A stretch of DNA of 64,000 bases from Sagittula stellata E-37 (GTDB lineage: Bacteria > Pseudomonadota > Alphaproteobacteria > Rhodobacterales > Rhodobacteraceae), in assembly GCF_039724765.1 (NCBI RefSeq), contig NZ_CP155732.1:1-64000 (forward strand). Reading direction: 5' to 3'. Below are positions 17,910 through 27,635 of the stretch, piece by piece. The position numbers were made by a program, and so were the translations under genes. The notes below the pieces were generated by a model that was not told where the DNA came from, ran no database searches, and was given only the letters and a program-made list of their open reading frames with translations. How positions within the stretch are numbered: the stretch's first letter is position 1; each line of letters opens with the position of its first letter.

Positions 17910-18082
17910 GCGCGCCCTCAAGACCCTTGTTGCACAATGCAGTCCAGCGCGCCGGGTTGCGATGCGGCTTCGGAGCAAGCGCCAAGGCCATGACAAAATC
18001 CTGTGTGCAGGACTCGTGTTCTGCGCCCGTTCTGCTATAAGTCGGGTTACTTCATTACGAACCGAAGCAAGGGAATTGCCCC

Positions 18083-19663
18083 ATGCGCACCGCCGCTCTT
18101 GCCCTCATGCTCGCAGGTCTATGCGCTGCGCCGCTGACCGCGCAGGAATCGACCGCGGGGGATCTGGTCACAATCGATCTGACCGGAGAGGACGTCACAG
18201 GGCAGGAGCCCATCGCGCCGGAGTGGAAAGCCATCGTCGTGGGCCAGCCCGGACCAGGCGCCAAGATGTCCTTCGCAGATGCGTTCCATGCTGGCCAGGC
18301 GATCGAGAAAGGCGGCCTGCCGCTGATCGACATGATCCGCGACATGCCCCGCACCCGGCTGACCGACACGCTCGCCGCGCTTGAAGATGCGCCGCGGCTT
18401 CTGCTGTTCTACTCCGGCCGGATACCTTCCGGCAGCGTTTCCATGCAGGACGGCACCATGCCGCTCGACACGATTCTGCGCAGCGCCTCCGTCGCCGGAA
18501 CGGAGGAGATGATCCTGATGCTTGAGAACTGCACCGACCAGACACCCGTCCCGGCGCAGGTCATCGTACCGGAGCCGCCCGAGGGCATGGCGTTGTTGGT
18601 GATGGCGTCCGCCGGCCCCGGGGAGCGCTGCGAACCGGGCGAACGCCTGAGCGACGCGCTGCGCGCGATGTCCGAAGAAGAGGACCTGACCGGCGATCTG
18701 TTGGCGCGGCTCGACGGGATGTTCACGGTGGGCAGTGTGCCGTCCCCGGTCATCATGACCGGCGCACCGGAGGAAAACGACACGCAGGAACTGGTGGAAC
18801 TTCTCCCCGAGGACGTCATCCTGCTGCCCGCACTCGACGGGGATTTCTCGCTGGGAGGTGGCGGCGACGACAACGGTTTCGAGGAGACTATCGGCGAAGA
18901 CGAGGTGATCGAGATCGTGTTGCCCGCGCGCGTGCCGGATCTGGCGCAGGACATCGTGGAGAACACACCGGTGGTCACCTTCGCCGCGTTGCCCACAGCC
19001 CAGATCGCCGCCTTGCCGCTTGCAGCGGGTCTGCCGGAGCCTTCTATCCTCGTGGGCTTGATCGAAGGCATCACCGACGCCTCCCTCGAAGTCGATCCGG
19101 AACCGGAAGCGGAGTCGACCGCCCTTGCCAGTTTCACCAATGACAACGCGGCCATTGTGGCATCGCTTGCGACGCTGCGCGAGCTGCGCAAGAACGACCC
19201 CGGTATGTACGCCAGCCTGCTTGCATCCGGAGCGTTCGACCCGCCGGCAGGCGACGTGCTTGCCAAGGTCATCCAGACCGAGCTTCGCCGGATGAATTGC
19301 TATCTCGGAGGTATCGACGGCGATTACGGCCCCCGGTCCCGCCGCGGCTCGACCAGCTACTATGGCGAGCTGGAAAAGAAAGAGATCGCCTCGCTGGACA
19401 GCCCCGACGCCTCCGTCGATCTGTTCCGCCTGATCCTCGGCAACGACGACGTGCGCTGCCCGGATCCGGTGGTGGCGAAGCCGCGCTCGTCGACGACGCG
19501 GTCCAACACGGCGCGGAACACCTCTTCGCGGTCCACAAACACCACGCGTACCACCCGGTCGGCACCGGCAGCCCAGGCCCCCAGCAGGGCGCCCACGTCT
19601 TCGCCGAGCCGGTCCTCTGGCGGCAACTTCTCTGGCGGGTCCTTCGGGGGTGTGTTCCGGTAG
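18083..19663 (+). CDS. Secreted pseudo-caspase with peptidoglycan-binding-like C-terminus, copy 2
   Basis: This tandem paralogue of the preceding gene is 526 residues long. It shares the signal peptide start (MRTAALAL), CEPGERLSDALRAMSEE, LLPEDVILLPALDGDFSLGG and the C-terminal peptidoglycan-binding-like block (RMNCYLGGIDGDYGPRSRRG). The caspase-like region again has FYSGR in place of the HG dyad and LENC at the Cys position, so the inactive-looking state is conserved after duplication. It differs by a short acidic insertion after the signal peptide and a longer Ser/Thr/Arg-rich tail. The bases just upstream (GGGAATTG before ATG) also match copy 1, so the duplication included the leader. Confidence 0.78.
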   Translation: MRTAALALMLAGLCAAPLTAQESTAGDLVTIDLTGEDVTGQEPIAPEWKAIVVGQPGPGAKMSFADAFHAGQAIEKGGLPLIDMIRDMPRTRLTDTLAALEDAPRLLLFYSGRIPSGSVSMQDGTMPLDTILRSASVAGTEEMILMLENCTDQTPVPAQVIVPEPPEGMALLVMASAGPGERCEPGERLSDALRAMSEEEDLTGDLLARLDGMFTVGSVPSPVIMTGAPEENDTQELVELLPEDVILLPALDGDFSLGGGGDDNGFEETIGEDEVIEIVLPARVPDLAQDIVENTPVVTFAALPTAQIAALPLAAGLPEPSILVGLIEGITDASLEVDPEPEAESTALASFTNDNAAIVASLATLRELRKNDPGMYASLLASGAFDPPAGDVLAKVIQTELRRMNCYLGGIDGDYGPRSRRGSTSYYGELEKKEIASLDSPDASVDLFRLILGNDDVRCPDPVVAKPRSSTTRSNTARNTSSRSTNTTRTTRSAPAAQAPSRAPTSSPSRSSGGNFSGGSFGGVFR

Positions 19664-19797
19664 AGCGAAACACCCGGCAGGTCCGCATTTCCGATTCCTG
19701 ACGGTCGCGGTGCCGGAACGCACTTCCGGCATTCGCTTCGTCTGTTACAGTACGTTCAGCCAGTTGTTTCCATCCCATTTCATGCCCCAACCCACAC

Positions 19798-22353
19798 ATG
19801 CCGATCGACGTTGACCCCTCCTTCAAAAAGACCGGCGACAAGGCACGGGAACGTCAGCTGTGGAGGCAGACCGGAGAGAATGCGCGCAGACGCCATCGCA
19901 GGCGAAAGATTCGCCGCATCGCGATCATGGGGGGCGGTGGCTTTGGCATTCTCCTGATCGCTTTCATCGGATGGATGGTCGCGCGCTCCCCCAGCGACGG
20001 AGGCGGCGGTGTCGAAGGATCCGATGTGGCGGAGTTGAGCGGTCTCGACCCCGAAGACGACGATTTCACGATGGTGCAGGCAGACGAAGCGCAGACGGAT
20101 TTCGCCTCCAGCAGCTTCACCCCGGTGCTGCCTGCGGACATCCAGGTCGATCCGATGATCCTGCGGGTTGCGCAGGAAGGTGAGGGCAACGTGCAGTACA
20201 TCGCCGGACCTCAGGACTTCCTGCCCGCGCGGGTCGGGCCGCCCGGATCTCAGCGCTTTGCCTACCTGCGTGAACCGCTTGTCGCCGCGGAGCAGACGCT
20301 GGAACTGGTGCTGCCCTCTTCGCGCGACGACTTTGCCCTTTTCCAGGCGCAGCGCAGCCAGGCCAGCCCTCCGGGTGCCCTGCCGCAGCAACCTCAGAAA
20401 CCTTCCGCCCCGGTCGAGGCCGGGGACCTCGTCACCGTCGAGGAAGACAGCAGCTGGGGTGACCTGATCACCACCGACGACGATGCCCTCCAAAGCGAGG
20501 GCCAATCCGAAAGCGCCGCCGTCTACGTGGAGACCCGGATCGAGAACACCACCTCTACCGTGCTTGCCCTGCGCGAAAGTGAGCGGCATGCGCTCTACGA
20601 GGACGTGGTGACGGCTTTGCAGACGGAACGCCCGCTGGTGCAGGTGCTGACGTCCAGCGGGTTCAGTGCAAGCGACGCCGCCGCAATCGCACGGGCCGCC
20701 GAGACGCGCCTGTTCGTTCCCGAAAAGCTGGCGGGCGGCAGCATCGTGGCGGTGCGCTATCGCCAGAACGATTTCGGGCGCGAGCTGATCCAGATGTCGG
20801 TATACGGCCCGGAGGGCTACATCGGCACGCTCGTCCGGCTTGGCGAAGGGCGCTACGATAGCGGCGCGGACCCGTGGTTCTCGGAAAACCTGACGGACCG
20901 GACCGGCGAACTGGTGGCGCAGGCGCAGGAGGCGAAAGAGGTCCGTATCATCGACGCGATCTATTCCACCGCGCTCTCCAACGGCCTGTCACAGACGCTG
21001 GTCGGCCAGCTTATCCTGATCCTGTCCAAGGACTTCGACCTCGACCGCTTCGCCAGCGACGGGGACTACTTCTCGGTGCTGTACGCCAACACGCCCGGCC
21101 CGGAGGGAGACGGCTTGGGCCGCGTGCTTTACGTGGGGATCGAGGGGCCGTCCGGCACGCTGACCTGCTACGTGACAGACGGTGAAAACGAGGGCGAATT
21201 CGCCTGCTTCGATTTCAACGCCACCACGACGGGCGGAGGCGGAGGCGCCATCGGAGGCGGCATGGTCGTGCCGGTGAAGGGGGTGAAGACGTCGGGCTTC
21301 GGCCCGCGTCACCACCCGATCCTGAAGCAGGTGCGCAATCACGACGGTGTCGACTGGGCAGCACCCACCGGCACGCCCATCGTGTCCGCCATGAACGGCA
21401 CGGTGGAATACGCCGGACCGGGCGGCGGCTATGGCAACGTGATCTACATCGACCACGGCAACGGCCAGCAGACGCGCTATGCCCACATGTCGAAGTACGG
21501 CGCGTTCAAGAAGGGCGACCGGGTGAAGGCGGGCGACGTCATCGGCTACGTCGGCACCACCGGGCGATCCACCGGACCGCACCTGCATTTCGAACTCAGG
21601 GTGAACGGCACGCCGGTCGACCCGCTCAGCTATCGCGCCTCTGTCACCGTGGCGGCTGTCTCGGACGGCGGACAGCCGGGGTCGGCGGCGGTCGAGCAAC
21701 TGGTCAACAAGATCATCAAGGTCGAAAGCGCGGGCAACGCACGCGCGAAGAATCCGCTGTCGACCGCAACGGGCCTCGGCCAGTTCATCGAAAGCACGTG
21801 GCTGCGGATGATGCGCGACTACCGGCCGGACCTTGCAAACAGCATGAGCCGCGCGGCCTTGCTGGAACTGCGCTTCGACCCGTCGCTGAGCCGCGAGATG
21901 GTGCGCAACCTTGCGCGGGAAGGGGAGGCCTACCTCAGATCGCGTGGCCATACGATCACGCCGGGGAACCTGTACCTCTGCCATTTCCTTGGTGCGGGCG
22001 GGGCGGCAAAGGCCCTGAGCGCATCGCGCGAGGCGTCCGTGCTCGACGTGATGGGCGCGGGCGTCGTGGGGGCAAACCCGTTCCTGCGCGGCAAGACCAT
22101 CGGCGAACTGATCGCTTGGTCGGATCGCAAGATGCTGGTCAGGGGACAATCCACCGCAATCTCCAGCGCGCCCGCCATACCCGCACCCCGTGCCGTTCCG
22201 GAAGAGATCAAGGCGTTCAGGGAAACCGTCGATACCTTGCTGAAAGAGGCAAAGGCCAAAGCCGAAGGCATCGCCGCCCGGGCCGCGGAGGAAGACGCTG
22301 CCGATGAGGAAACGACAGGCGAGACGGTTGAAGACGCCCCCGAAAATGACTAA
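19798..22353 (+). CDS. Bifunctional peptidoglycan hydrolase: M23 peptidase plus lytic transglycosylase
   Basis: This 851-residue protein has an Arg-rich N-terminus and one membrane segment (about 41-62), so it is anchored with its bulk in the periplasm. Residues about 498-610 form an M23/LytM endopeptidase with all zinc-ligand motifs (GPRHHP, HDGVDW, HLHFEL). Residues about 630-760 form an SLT-type transglycosylase with catalytic Glu near 643 (KVESAGN), ATGLGQFIESTW and LCHFLGAGGA. Each enzyme type is common; the fusion on one membrane-anchored chain is not. Between the two halves of the T6SS locus, it could open the cell wall for the secretion channel (inference). An acidic tail ends the protein. 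Confidence 0.85.
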   Translation: MPIDVDPSFKKTGDKARERQLWRQTGENARRRHRRRKIRRIAIMGGGGFGILLIAFIGWMVARSPSDGGGGVEGSDVAELSGLDPEDDDFTMVQADEAQTDFASSSFTPVLPADIQVDPMILRVAQEGEGNVQYIAGPQDFLPARVGPPGSQRFAYLREPLVAAEQTLELVLPSSRDDFALFQAQRSQASPPGALPQQPQKPSAPVEAGDLVTVEEDSSWGDLITTDDDALQSEGQSESAAVYVETRIENTTSTVLALRESERHALYEDVVTALQTERPLVQVLTSSGFSASDAAAIARAAETRLFVPEKLAGGSIVAVRYRQNDFGRELIQMSVYGPEGYIGTLVRLGEGRYDSGADPWFSENLTDRTGELVAQAQEAKEVRIIDAIYSTALSNGLSQTLVGQLILILSKDFDLDRFASDGDYFSVLYANTPGPEGDGLGRVLYVGIEGPSGTLTCYVTDGENEGEFACFDFNATTTGGGGGAIGGGMVVPVKGVKTSGFGPRHHPILKQVRNHDGVDWAAPTGTPIVSAMNGTVEYAGPGGGYGNVIYIDHGNGQQTRYAHMSKYGAFKKGDRVKAGDVIGYVGTTGRSTGPHLHFELRVNGTPVDPLSYRASVTVAAVSDGGQPGSAAVEQLVNKIIKVESAGNARAKNPLSTATGLGQFIESTWLRMMRDYRPDLANSMSRAALLELRFDPSLSREMVRNLAREGEAYLRSRGHTITPGNLYLCHFLGAGGAAKALSASREASVLDVMGAGVVGANPFLRGKTIGELIAWSDRKMLVRGQSTAISSAPAIPAPRAVPEEIKAFRETVDTLLKEAKAKAEGIAARAAEEDAADEETTGETVEDAPEND

Positions 22354-22382
22354 GCTATAGCCAGACCAGATACGGTGCCGCC

Positions 22383-22610
22383 ATGATGGCCTCTGTCCAC
22401 GAAGCCAAGACCAACCTGTCGAAATTGATCGACGCCGTGGAACGCGGCGAGCGGGTGGTCATCACGCGGCACGGCATACCGGCGGCGGAACTTGTGATCG
22501 CACGGAAGGCGCAGGTCCGGATCGGAGGGCTGAAAAGCCGCCTCGCTCCGCCGCCGGACAGTTTCACCGCGCCGCTCTCGGAGGAAGAGTTGCGGGACTG
22601 GGGCGCGTGA
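22383..22610 (+). CDS. Phd/YefM-type antitoxin
   Basis: This 75-residue protein shows the prevent-host-death fold: MASVHEAKTNLSKLIDAVERGERVVITRHGIPAAELV. Such antitoxins bind their own promoter and neutralise a PIN-domain toxin. ATG 22386 is an equally good start. The 3' end overlaps the toxin gene by GTGA, the usual coupled arrangement. Confidence 0.88.
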   Translation: MMASVHEAKTNLSKLIDAVERGERVVITRHGIPAAELVIARKAQVRIGGLKSRLAPPPDSFTAPLSEEELRDWGA

Positions 22611-22993
22611 GCGCACTGCTCCTCGACACCAACGCCTTTGCCATGATCCTCACGGACGACCCGCGCCTGACGGACACGGCCCGGGATGCCATTCTGGGCG
22701 CGACCCGCGTGGCGCTCTCGGTCATCAGCCTGTACGAGATCGGACAGAAGGTACGACTGGGGAAATGGCCAGAGATGGACGCCTTTGCGTCAGACCTTGC
22801 GGTGCAGGCGCAGAACGACGGGATCGACCTGCTGCCCCTGTCCCCCGCTGCGGCCTTGCAGGCGGCACTGCTCGACTGGGAACATCGCGACCCTTTCGAC
22901 CGCATGATCGCCTGCGTGGCCCGGGCCGAAGGGCTGGACCTAGTGTCGTCCGATACAGCGTTCGACGCGCTGACCCTGAGCCGGATCTGGTAG
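22607..22993 (+). CDS. PIN-domain ribonuclease toxin (VapC-like)
   Basis: This 128-residue PIN-domain protein starts at GTG 22607. Acidic active-site residues are visible: LLLDTNAFAM (Asp8), SLYEIGQK (Glu), RDPFDRMIACVAR (Asp), SSDTAFD (Asp). It should be an Mg-dependent RNase held in check by the overlapping antitoxin. It sits at the left edge of a small accessory pocket (about 22.4-24.8 kb) between the wall hydrolase and clpV. Confidence 0.9.
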   Translation: MSALLLDTNAFAMILTDDPRLTDTARDAILGATRVALSVISLYEIGQKVRLGKWPEMDAFASDLAVQAQNDGIDLLPLSPAAALQAALLDWEHRDPFDRMIACVARAEGLDLVSSDTAFDALTLSRIW

Positions 22994-23065
22994 CGCTGGC
23001 GCTGCAGCCTCCCCACCCCTGAAGGGCACCGGCGCGGCGCCAGTACCCCTGCGGGTTTCGCGAAC

Positions 23066-23638
23066 TCAGCGAGAGCGGTGGTGCCAGCGGACGCGGCCCT
23101 CCTTGCTGCCCTTCTTCAGGGGCAGAAGCGGACGGTATTGCGCGACCCAGCTTTTCGGATCGTAATCGCACACCAGACGGCCCTTCGCATCACGGATGAA
23201 ACAGAGCGCGCCGTTCTTGTGTTTCCAGACGACGCCGCCAAAGCTGGCGATGGTCATTGCCTGGATGTCGTTGTCGCTGGCCCAGAAGCTATAGTCGCCC
23301 AGCGGGAAGATACCGTCGCGGAACTCCTTCGGTTCGTCCAGTTTGGCTTCGTCGACCATCGACTGTGTGTGGTCGTCGACGGCGGCCTTGATCATGCCGG
23401 TCACGAAACCGGCACCGGCGAGGATCGCGCTGCCGGCGATGGTGGCGGCCACGCCGACGCCGTAAAGGAATCCGTCGCCTGCGTCCGGAGCGGTATCGGT
23501 GGCCAGCCAGACGACCGGCTGCACGATCAGTCCCGCGGCAGACCCCTTCGTCGCGCCGGCGACCTTGCCGACCGCCTTTGTCACCGACTGTGCCGCGACC
23601 TCAGTGCCGATGCCGGTTACAGAATTTTTGTATGTCAT
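23066..23638 (-). CDS. Hypothetical protein downstream of papain-like effector candidate
   Basis: This 190-residue protein starts at ATG 23638, with GAGG six bases upstream; a TTG at 23650 is a weaker option. I do not recognise a family. A Gly/Ala-rich hydrophobic stretch (about residues 60-100) could be one or two membrane helices; there is no classical signal peptide. The C-terminal half has a WKHKNGALCFIRDAKGRLVCDYD segment with two Cys and a basic tail. Its leader is AT-rich compared with the neighbourhood. Directly downstream of the candidate effector on the same strand, it may be its immunity protein or a second exported protein (inference). Confidence 0.65.
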   Translation of the reverse strand: MTYKNSVTGIGTEVAAQSVTKAVGKVAGATKGSAAGLIVQPVVWLATDTAPDAGDGFLYGVGVAATIAGSAILAGAGFVTGMIKAAVDDHTQSMVDEAKLDEPKEFRDGIFPLGDYSFWASDNDIQAMTIASFGGVVWKHKNGALCFIRDAKGRLVCDYDPKSWVAQYRPLLPLKKGSKEGRVRWHHRSR

Positions 23639-23705
23639 CAGAAACCTCAATCATTTCATTACAATTCAAACACATTACTCGATACGCATTCCGGAACACG
23701 GTCCG

Positions 23706-24509
23706 TCACTTGTAGAACACGCGGTACGTCCGCGCCGGGTAGTCTTGAACAAATTTCGCATAATTTTCAGTGGTTTTCGCACCCCTGCCCACCGGAAAAG
23801 GATCGTTGTAGGAAATGTCGGCCTTGTTGTCGCGCTCGCCGCTTAGGCCGGTCACGAGGATCCAGTGCCCGCTGGAGGACACGCCCTTGCTGTAGGGACC
23901 CGCGTATTCCAGCATGTCGAAGATCAGCGGCCCACGCCGCAGGTGATTGCGCAGCTTTGTCACGCTCCAGCTTTGCGGACCGATGTACTGCAAGCCGTGC
24001 GCCTTGGCGTAATCGCGGGTCGGGGTGATCCAGTCGGCCTCGCCCGAGAAGTTGTCGAGGCTGCCGTCCGGAAGAATCATCGACGCCGGTGTGCGCGCCT
24101 TGACCTGCGCTACCGTCTGCCCCAGCAGCATCGCGGTGGCCGCGGCCCAGCATGAGGTGCCGGTCGGCTGCGGGATCAGCTTTACCTTGTGATAGATCTT
24201 GGCGATGGATTCGGAGGGCTGGGGCATGGCTTTCCAGATCGCCTCCGACGTCGCGTCGTTCAGCGCCGCCAGCGTCTTGCCGTTCGGATCGACGCGGGAA
24301 TCCGGATTGTTGAACTTCAGCACGCATTTCTGGAAGTCGTAGATCGCGGCTCGGGTCAGGGTGCCGCAGATGCCGTCTTCGACCAGCGCGTCGCGCGGTG
24401 CCGACATCTGTGCGTTCAACTGACTTTGGACCGCGTAGACATCGGCAGCCTTGTTGCGACCGTTGCGACCGACGCTCGATTGCACGTAAATCGTTTGATT
24501 GATGCTCAT
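23706..24509 (-). CDS. Candidate T6SS effector: peptidoglycan-binding domain plus papain-like protease
   Basis: This is a 267-residue protein without signal peptide. Residues about 9-85 resemble the PG-binding domain seen at the front of some T6SS wall-targeting effectors: SSVGRNGRNKAADVYAVQSQLN, VEDGICGTLTRAAI, DPNGKTL. Residues about 105-267 look like a C39/C70 papain-fold protease: PTGTSCWAAATAMLLG (catalytic Cys), SGHWILVTG (His) and YNDPFP (Asp). A cytoplasmic-looking, wall-binding hydrolase next to clpV fits a T6SS effector. Alternatively it is a self-acting processing protease. Sequence around the gene is AT-richer than the region, suggesting acquisition. Confidence 0.72.
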   Translation of the reverse strand: MSINQTIYVQSSVGRNGRNKAADVYAVQSQLNAQMSAPRDALVEDGICGTLTRAAIYDFQKCVLKFNNPDSRVDPNGKTLAALNDATSEAIWKAMPQPSESIAKIYHKVKLIPQPTGTSCWAAATAMLLGQTVAQVKARTPASMILPDGSLDNFSGEADWITPTRDYAKAHGLQYIGPQSWSVTKLRNHLRRGPLIFDMLEYAGPYSKGVSSSGHWILVTGLSGERDNKADISYNDPFPVGRGAKTTENYAKFVQDYPARTYRVFYK

Positions 24510-24830
24510 TTGCTAAAATCTCGATGCCATGATCCCCGGAAGCGAAAAGCGCCTTCAAAGGGGAGCGGGTTGTGTCTGTATCAAATTCACTCGTGCCTGA
24601 ATGCGGGTGCCCCGGCATCGTAACGTGCCGGTCGCGCAATAGGTGGTGCCTATATGAACGGACACAATGGCCAAGGCAGGTATTCCATGCCCCGGGCGCG
24701 CCATTATTTTCCCGGCTCACGCAGCATGCTTTTATTGATCTCCCGTCACATGTCTTTCCGAATGGCCAACCCGTCTGAAGACTGGCGCGCGATGGCCATG
24801 CACTGAAGCCACCGCACGCCGGAATTAGGT
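24510..24830. other. Intergenic region between clpV and effector candidate
   Basis: This 321-base stretch lies downstream of clpV and upstream of the effector candidate, both on the - strand. No credible coding frame was seen. A CCGGCA (24612-24617)/TGCCGG (24626-24631) hairpin could attenuate clpV transcription, and the effector promoter must lie here or read-through occurs. Local composition is less GC-rich than the flanking clpV gene. Confidence 0.5.
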
Positions 24831-27560
24831 TCAGGCAAAGTCGTATTCGAAACCCTTCTCGCCCACCTTCACCGTCACTTCGCTCATGTCCTCTCCGGAC
24901 ACCATCCGTTGAAGCACCTGGCGGGACAGGTCCGGGAGGATGGAGTTGGTGATGATGTTGTCGATCATGCGGCCACCGCTGTCGGGGTCGCGGCACTGTT
25001 CTGTGATGTAGTCGATCACCTCGTCGCCATAGACAAGGTTCGCGCCATGCGCGCCTTTCAGGCGCTTGGCCACCGCACCGATCTTCAGTTTCGTGATACC
25101 GGCCAGCACATCCTTGCCCAGCGGGAAATAGGGGATCGAAACGATCCGGCCCAGCAGGGCAGGGGGGAAGACCTCAAGCTGGAAAGGCTTCAGCGCGGTC
25201 TCCAGTTCATCGAGGTCGGGCGTGGTGTTGCCGCCCTCCGCCATCTCCATGATGACGTCTGTGCCGACGTTGGAGGTCAGCAGGATCAGCGTGTTCTTGA
25301 AGTCGATCCGCCGCCCGTTGCCGTCCTCCATGATGCCCTTGTCGAACACCTGGAAAAACAGCTCGTGCACGTCGGGGTGGGCCTTTTCGACCTCGTCCAG
25401 AAGCACGACGCTGTAAGGCTTGCGTCGCACGGCTTCGGTCAGGCGGCCACCTTCGCCGTGGCCCACATAGCCCGGCGGTGCGCCTTTCAGCAGCGACACG
25501 GTGTGCGCCTCCTGGTACTCGGACATGTTGATGGTGATGATGTTGTCCTCACCGCCGTAGATCGCCTCGGCCAGGGCCAGCGCGGTCTCGGTCTTGCCGA
25601 CACCGGACGGACCGCACAGCATGAAGACACCGATGGGCTTGTTCGGGTTCGACAGGCCCGCGCGGTTGGTCTCGATGCGCTTGGCGATGGCCTTCAACCC
25701 GTGGTCCTGACCGATGACGCGCTCCTGCAGATGCTCGGCCAGATGCAGCACCGCCTCCAGTTCGTCCTGTACCATCCGGCCCGCCGGGATGCCGGTCCAG
25801 TCGGAGATGACAGAGGCCACGGCCTGCGCGTCGACGTGGGCATAGACCATGCGGTCGTCGGGGTTGCCCTCTTCGAGCGTCGCCATGAAGGCGTGCATTT
25901 CCTTGCGCGCCTCGTCCGGATCGATCGTGGCACCCTCGGCCTCTGCCTCCGCGTCGGAGGAGGCGTCCTCGGCGGCGGGACGGTTGTCCATCACCTCGGC
26001 GACGTCATGGCCCTGCGAGACGGCGATCTCCTTGCGCAGAAGGATGATCTTGTCGACGATTTCCTTCTCCTTGGCGTATTTCTCTTCGAGGTCGGCGAGT
26101 TCGGTTTCCAGCTTCCCCTTCTCTTCCATCGCCTCAAGGATGCGTTCCTCGTTCGACTCCCCCAGGTCGCGCTCGGACTCCTTCCCGGCGATCTCGACGT
26201 CCAGCGCGGCGATCTTCTCGCGGATGTCCTGGATACGGGCCGGGACAGAGCTTTGCGAGACGGCAACGCGGGCACAGGCGGTGTCGAGCAGCGACACGGC
26301 CTTGTCCGGCAATTGCCGCGCCGGGATGTAGCGGTGCGACAGGGACACGGCGGCGACAATGGCCTCGTCCGAGATGCGCACCCCATGGTGCTCTTCCATC
26401 GGTTCGAGGATGCCGCGCAGCATGTAGCAGCATTTCTCGACCGAGGGTTGGTCGACGTTGACCGGCTGGAAACGCCGGGTCAGCGCGGGGTCCTTTTCGA
26501 AATAGGTGCGATACTCCGACCACGTTGTCGCGGCGATGGTGCGCAGCGTGCCGCGGGCCAGCGCCGGTTTCAGCAGGTTCGCGGCATCGCCCGTGCCTGC
26601 CTGACCACCGGCACCGATCAGGGTGTGCGCCTCGTCGATGAAGAGGATGATCGGGGTGGGGGAGGACTGCACCTCGTCGATGACCGACTTCAGCCGCTGC
26701 TCGAACTCGCCCTTCATGGACGCGCCCGCCTGCATGGCCTGAATGTCGAGCATGTAGAGCTTCGTGCCCTGCAGCTTCGGCGGAACCTCCCCTGCGGCGA
26801 GTCGCTGCGCGAAGCCCTCGACCACGGCGGTCTTGCCGACGCCCGCCTCCCCGGTGAGGATCGGGTTGTTCTGGCGGCGGCGCAGAAGCACGTCGATGAC
26901 CTGCCGGATCTCGTCATCGCGGCCAACGATTTTGTCCATCTTGCCCGACGCAGCATCCGCCGTCATGTCGACGGAGAACCGGCCAAGCGCGGTGGATGCA
27001 CCGGGGCGACCGTCGTCATCCTCGCCCGGTTCGGCGGCCGACGGAGAGGACAGGCCGGAGCCGTCCATCGGGCGCATGGTCTCTTCTTCGGAATCCTTCC
27101 ATAGCCGACGGCTTTCCTTGGCGAGGATGTCGGCAGAGATATCCCCAAAAACCGAAGAATACCGCATGATGTGACGGCGAAGATGGTCGTCCTGCAGGAT
27201 GCCGGTCAGCACGTGGCCGGTGCGGATCTGGCTTTCTCCGAACAGGAGGGTCGCATAGGTCCAGGCATGCTTCAGCGAGTCGAGGAACTGCTCGGAAATA
27301 CCGGGAGCCTCGGTGACGTTCTTGTCGAGCTTGGCCAGCGTGTTCTGAAGATCCTTCAGCACCTGGCCCCGATTCAGCCCCAGCGCATTCAGCGTGACGG
27401 AAATGTCTGAGTTCTTGTTGGACACGACCGGCCACAGCCAATGGCAAAGGTCGATCTGGCGGTTGCGGTCCCCGCGCGCCTGCCGCATGCCCTGAATGAA
27501 GGCATTGTACCCGGCCTGGTTCATCTTGAGAGCATAGCTCTCGATCTCAATTCCTGACAT
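24831..27560 (-). CDS. tssH: T6SS sheath-disassembly ATPase TssH (ClpV)
   Basis: TssH/ClpV is an AAA+ unfoldase that recycles contracted TssBC sheaths. The 909-residue length is typical. It has an N-domain (1 to about 165), AAA1 with Walker [14 protein letters not shown] and Walker [15 protein letters not shown], a coiled-coil middle region, then AAA2 with [30 protein letters not shown] and a C-terminal D2-small domain. An acidic Glu/Ala-rich stretch near residues 535-550 interrupts the region before AAA2. It is the last tss gene of the - strand operon, 75 bases after tssG. Confidence 0.96.
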   Translation of the reverse strand: MSGIEIESYALKMNQAGYNAFIQGMRQARGDRNRQIDLCHWLWPVVSNKNSDISVTLNALGLNRGQVLKDLQNTLAKLDKNVTEAPGISEQFLDSLKHAWTYATLLFGESQIRTGHVLTGILQDDHLRRHIMRYSSVFGDISADILAKESRRLWKDSEEETMRPMDGSGLSSPSAAEPGEDDDGRPGASTALGRFSVDMTADAASGKMDKIVGRDDEIRQVIDVLLRRRQNNPILTGEAGVGKTAVVEGFAQRLAAGEVPPKLQGTKLYMLDIQAMQAGASMKGEFEQRLKSVIDEVQSSPTPIILFIDEAHTLIGAGGQAGTGDAANLLKPALARGTLRTIAATTWSEYRTYFEKDPALTRRFQPVNVDQPSVEKCCYMLRGILEPMEEHHGVRISDEAIVAAVSLSHRYIPARQLPDKAVSLLDTACARVAVSQSSVPARIQDIREKIAALDVEIAGKESERDLGESNEERILEAMEEKGKLETELADLEEKYAKEKEIVDKIILLRKEIAVSQGHDVAEVMDNRPAAEDASSDAEAEAEGATIDPDEARKEMHAFMATLEEGNPDDRMVYAHVDAQAVASVISDWTGIPAGRMVQDELEAVLHLAEHLQERVIGQDHGLKAIAKRIETNRAGLSNPNKPIGVFMLCGPSGVGKTETALALAEAIYGGEDNIITINMSEYQEAHTVSLLKGAPPGYVGHGEGGRLTEAVRRKPYSVVLLDEVEKAHPDVHELFFQVFDKGIMEDGNGRRIDFKNTLILLTSNVGTDVIMEMAEGGNTTPDLDELETALKPFQLEVFPPALLGRIVSIPYFPLGKDVLAGITKLKIGAVAKRLKGAHGANLVYGDEVIDYITEQCRDPDSGGRMIDNIITNSILPDLSRQVLQRMVSGEDMSEVTVKVGEKGFEYDFA

Positions 27561-27635
27561 TGCAATCGTCCCTTCTGAAATGTACCGGCCCGGTTATCGC
27601 TCCGGGTCCGGATCTCCCTGTTGTGTGTCCGGCCG

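Noticed and set aside
22996..23043. CTGGCGC/GCGCCAG inverted repeat between vapC and the convergent gene
   Set aside because: The 34-base loop and lack of a T-tract make a terminator call unsafe.
24909..27104. 731-codon + strand frame opposite clpV
   Set aside because: No recognisable domain; clpV on the other strand is unambiguous.
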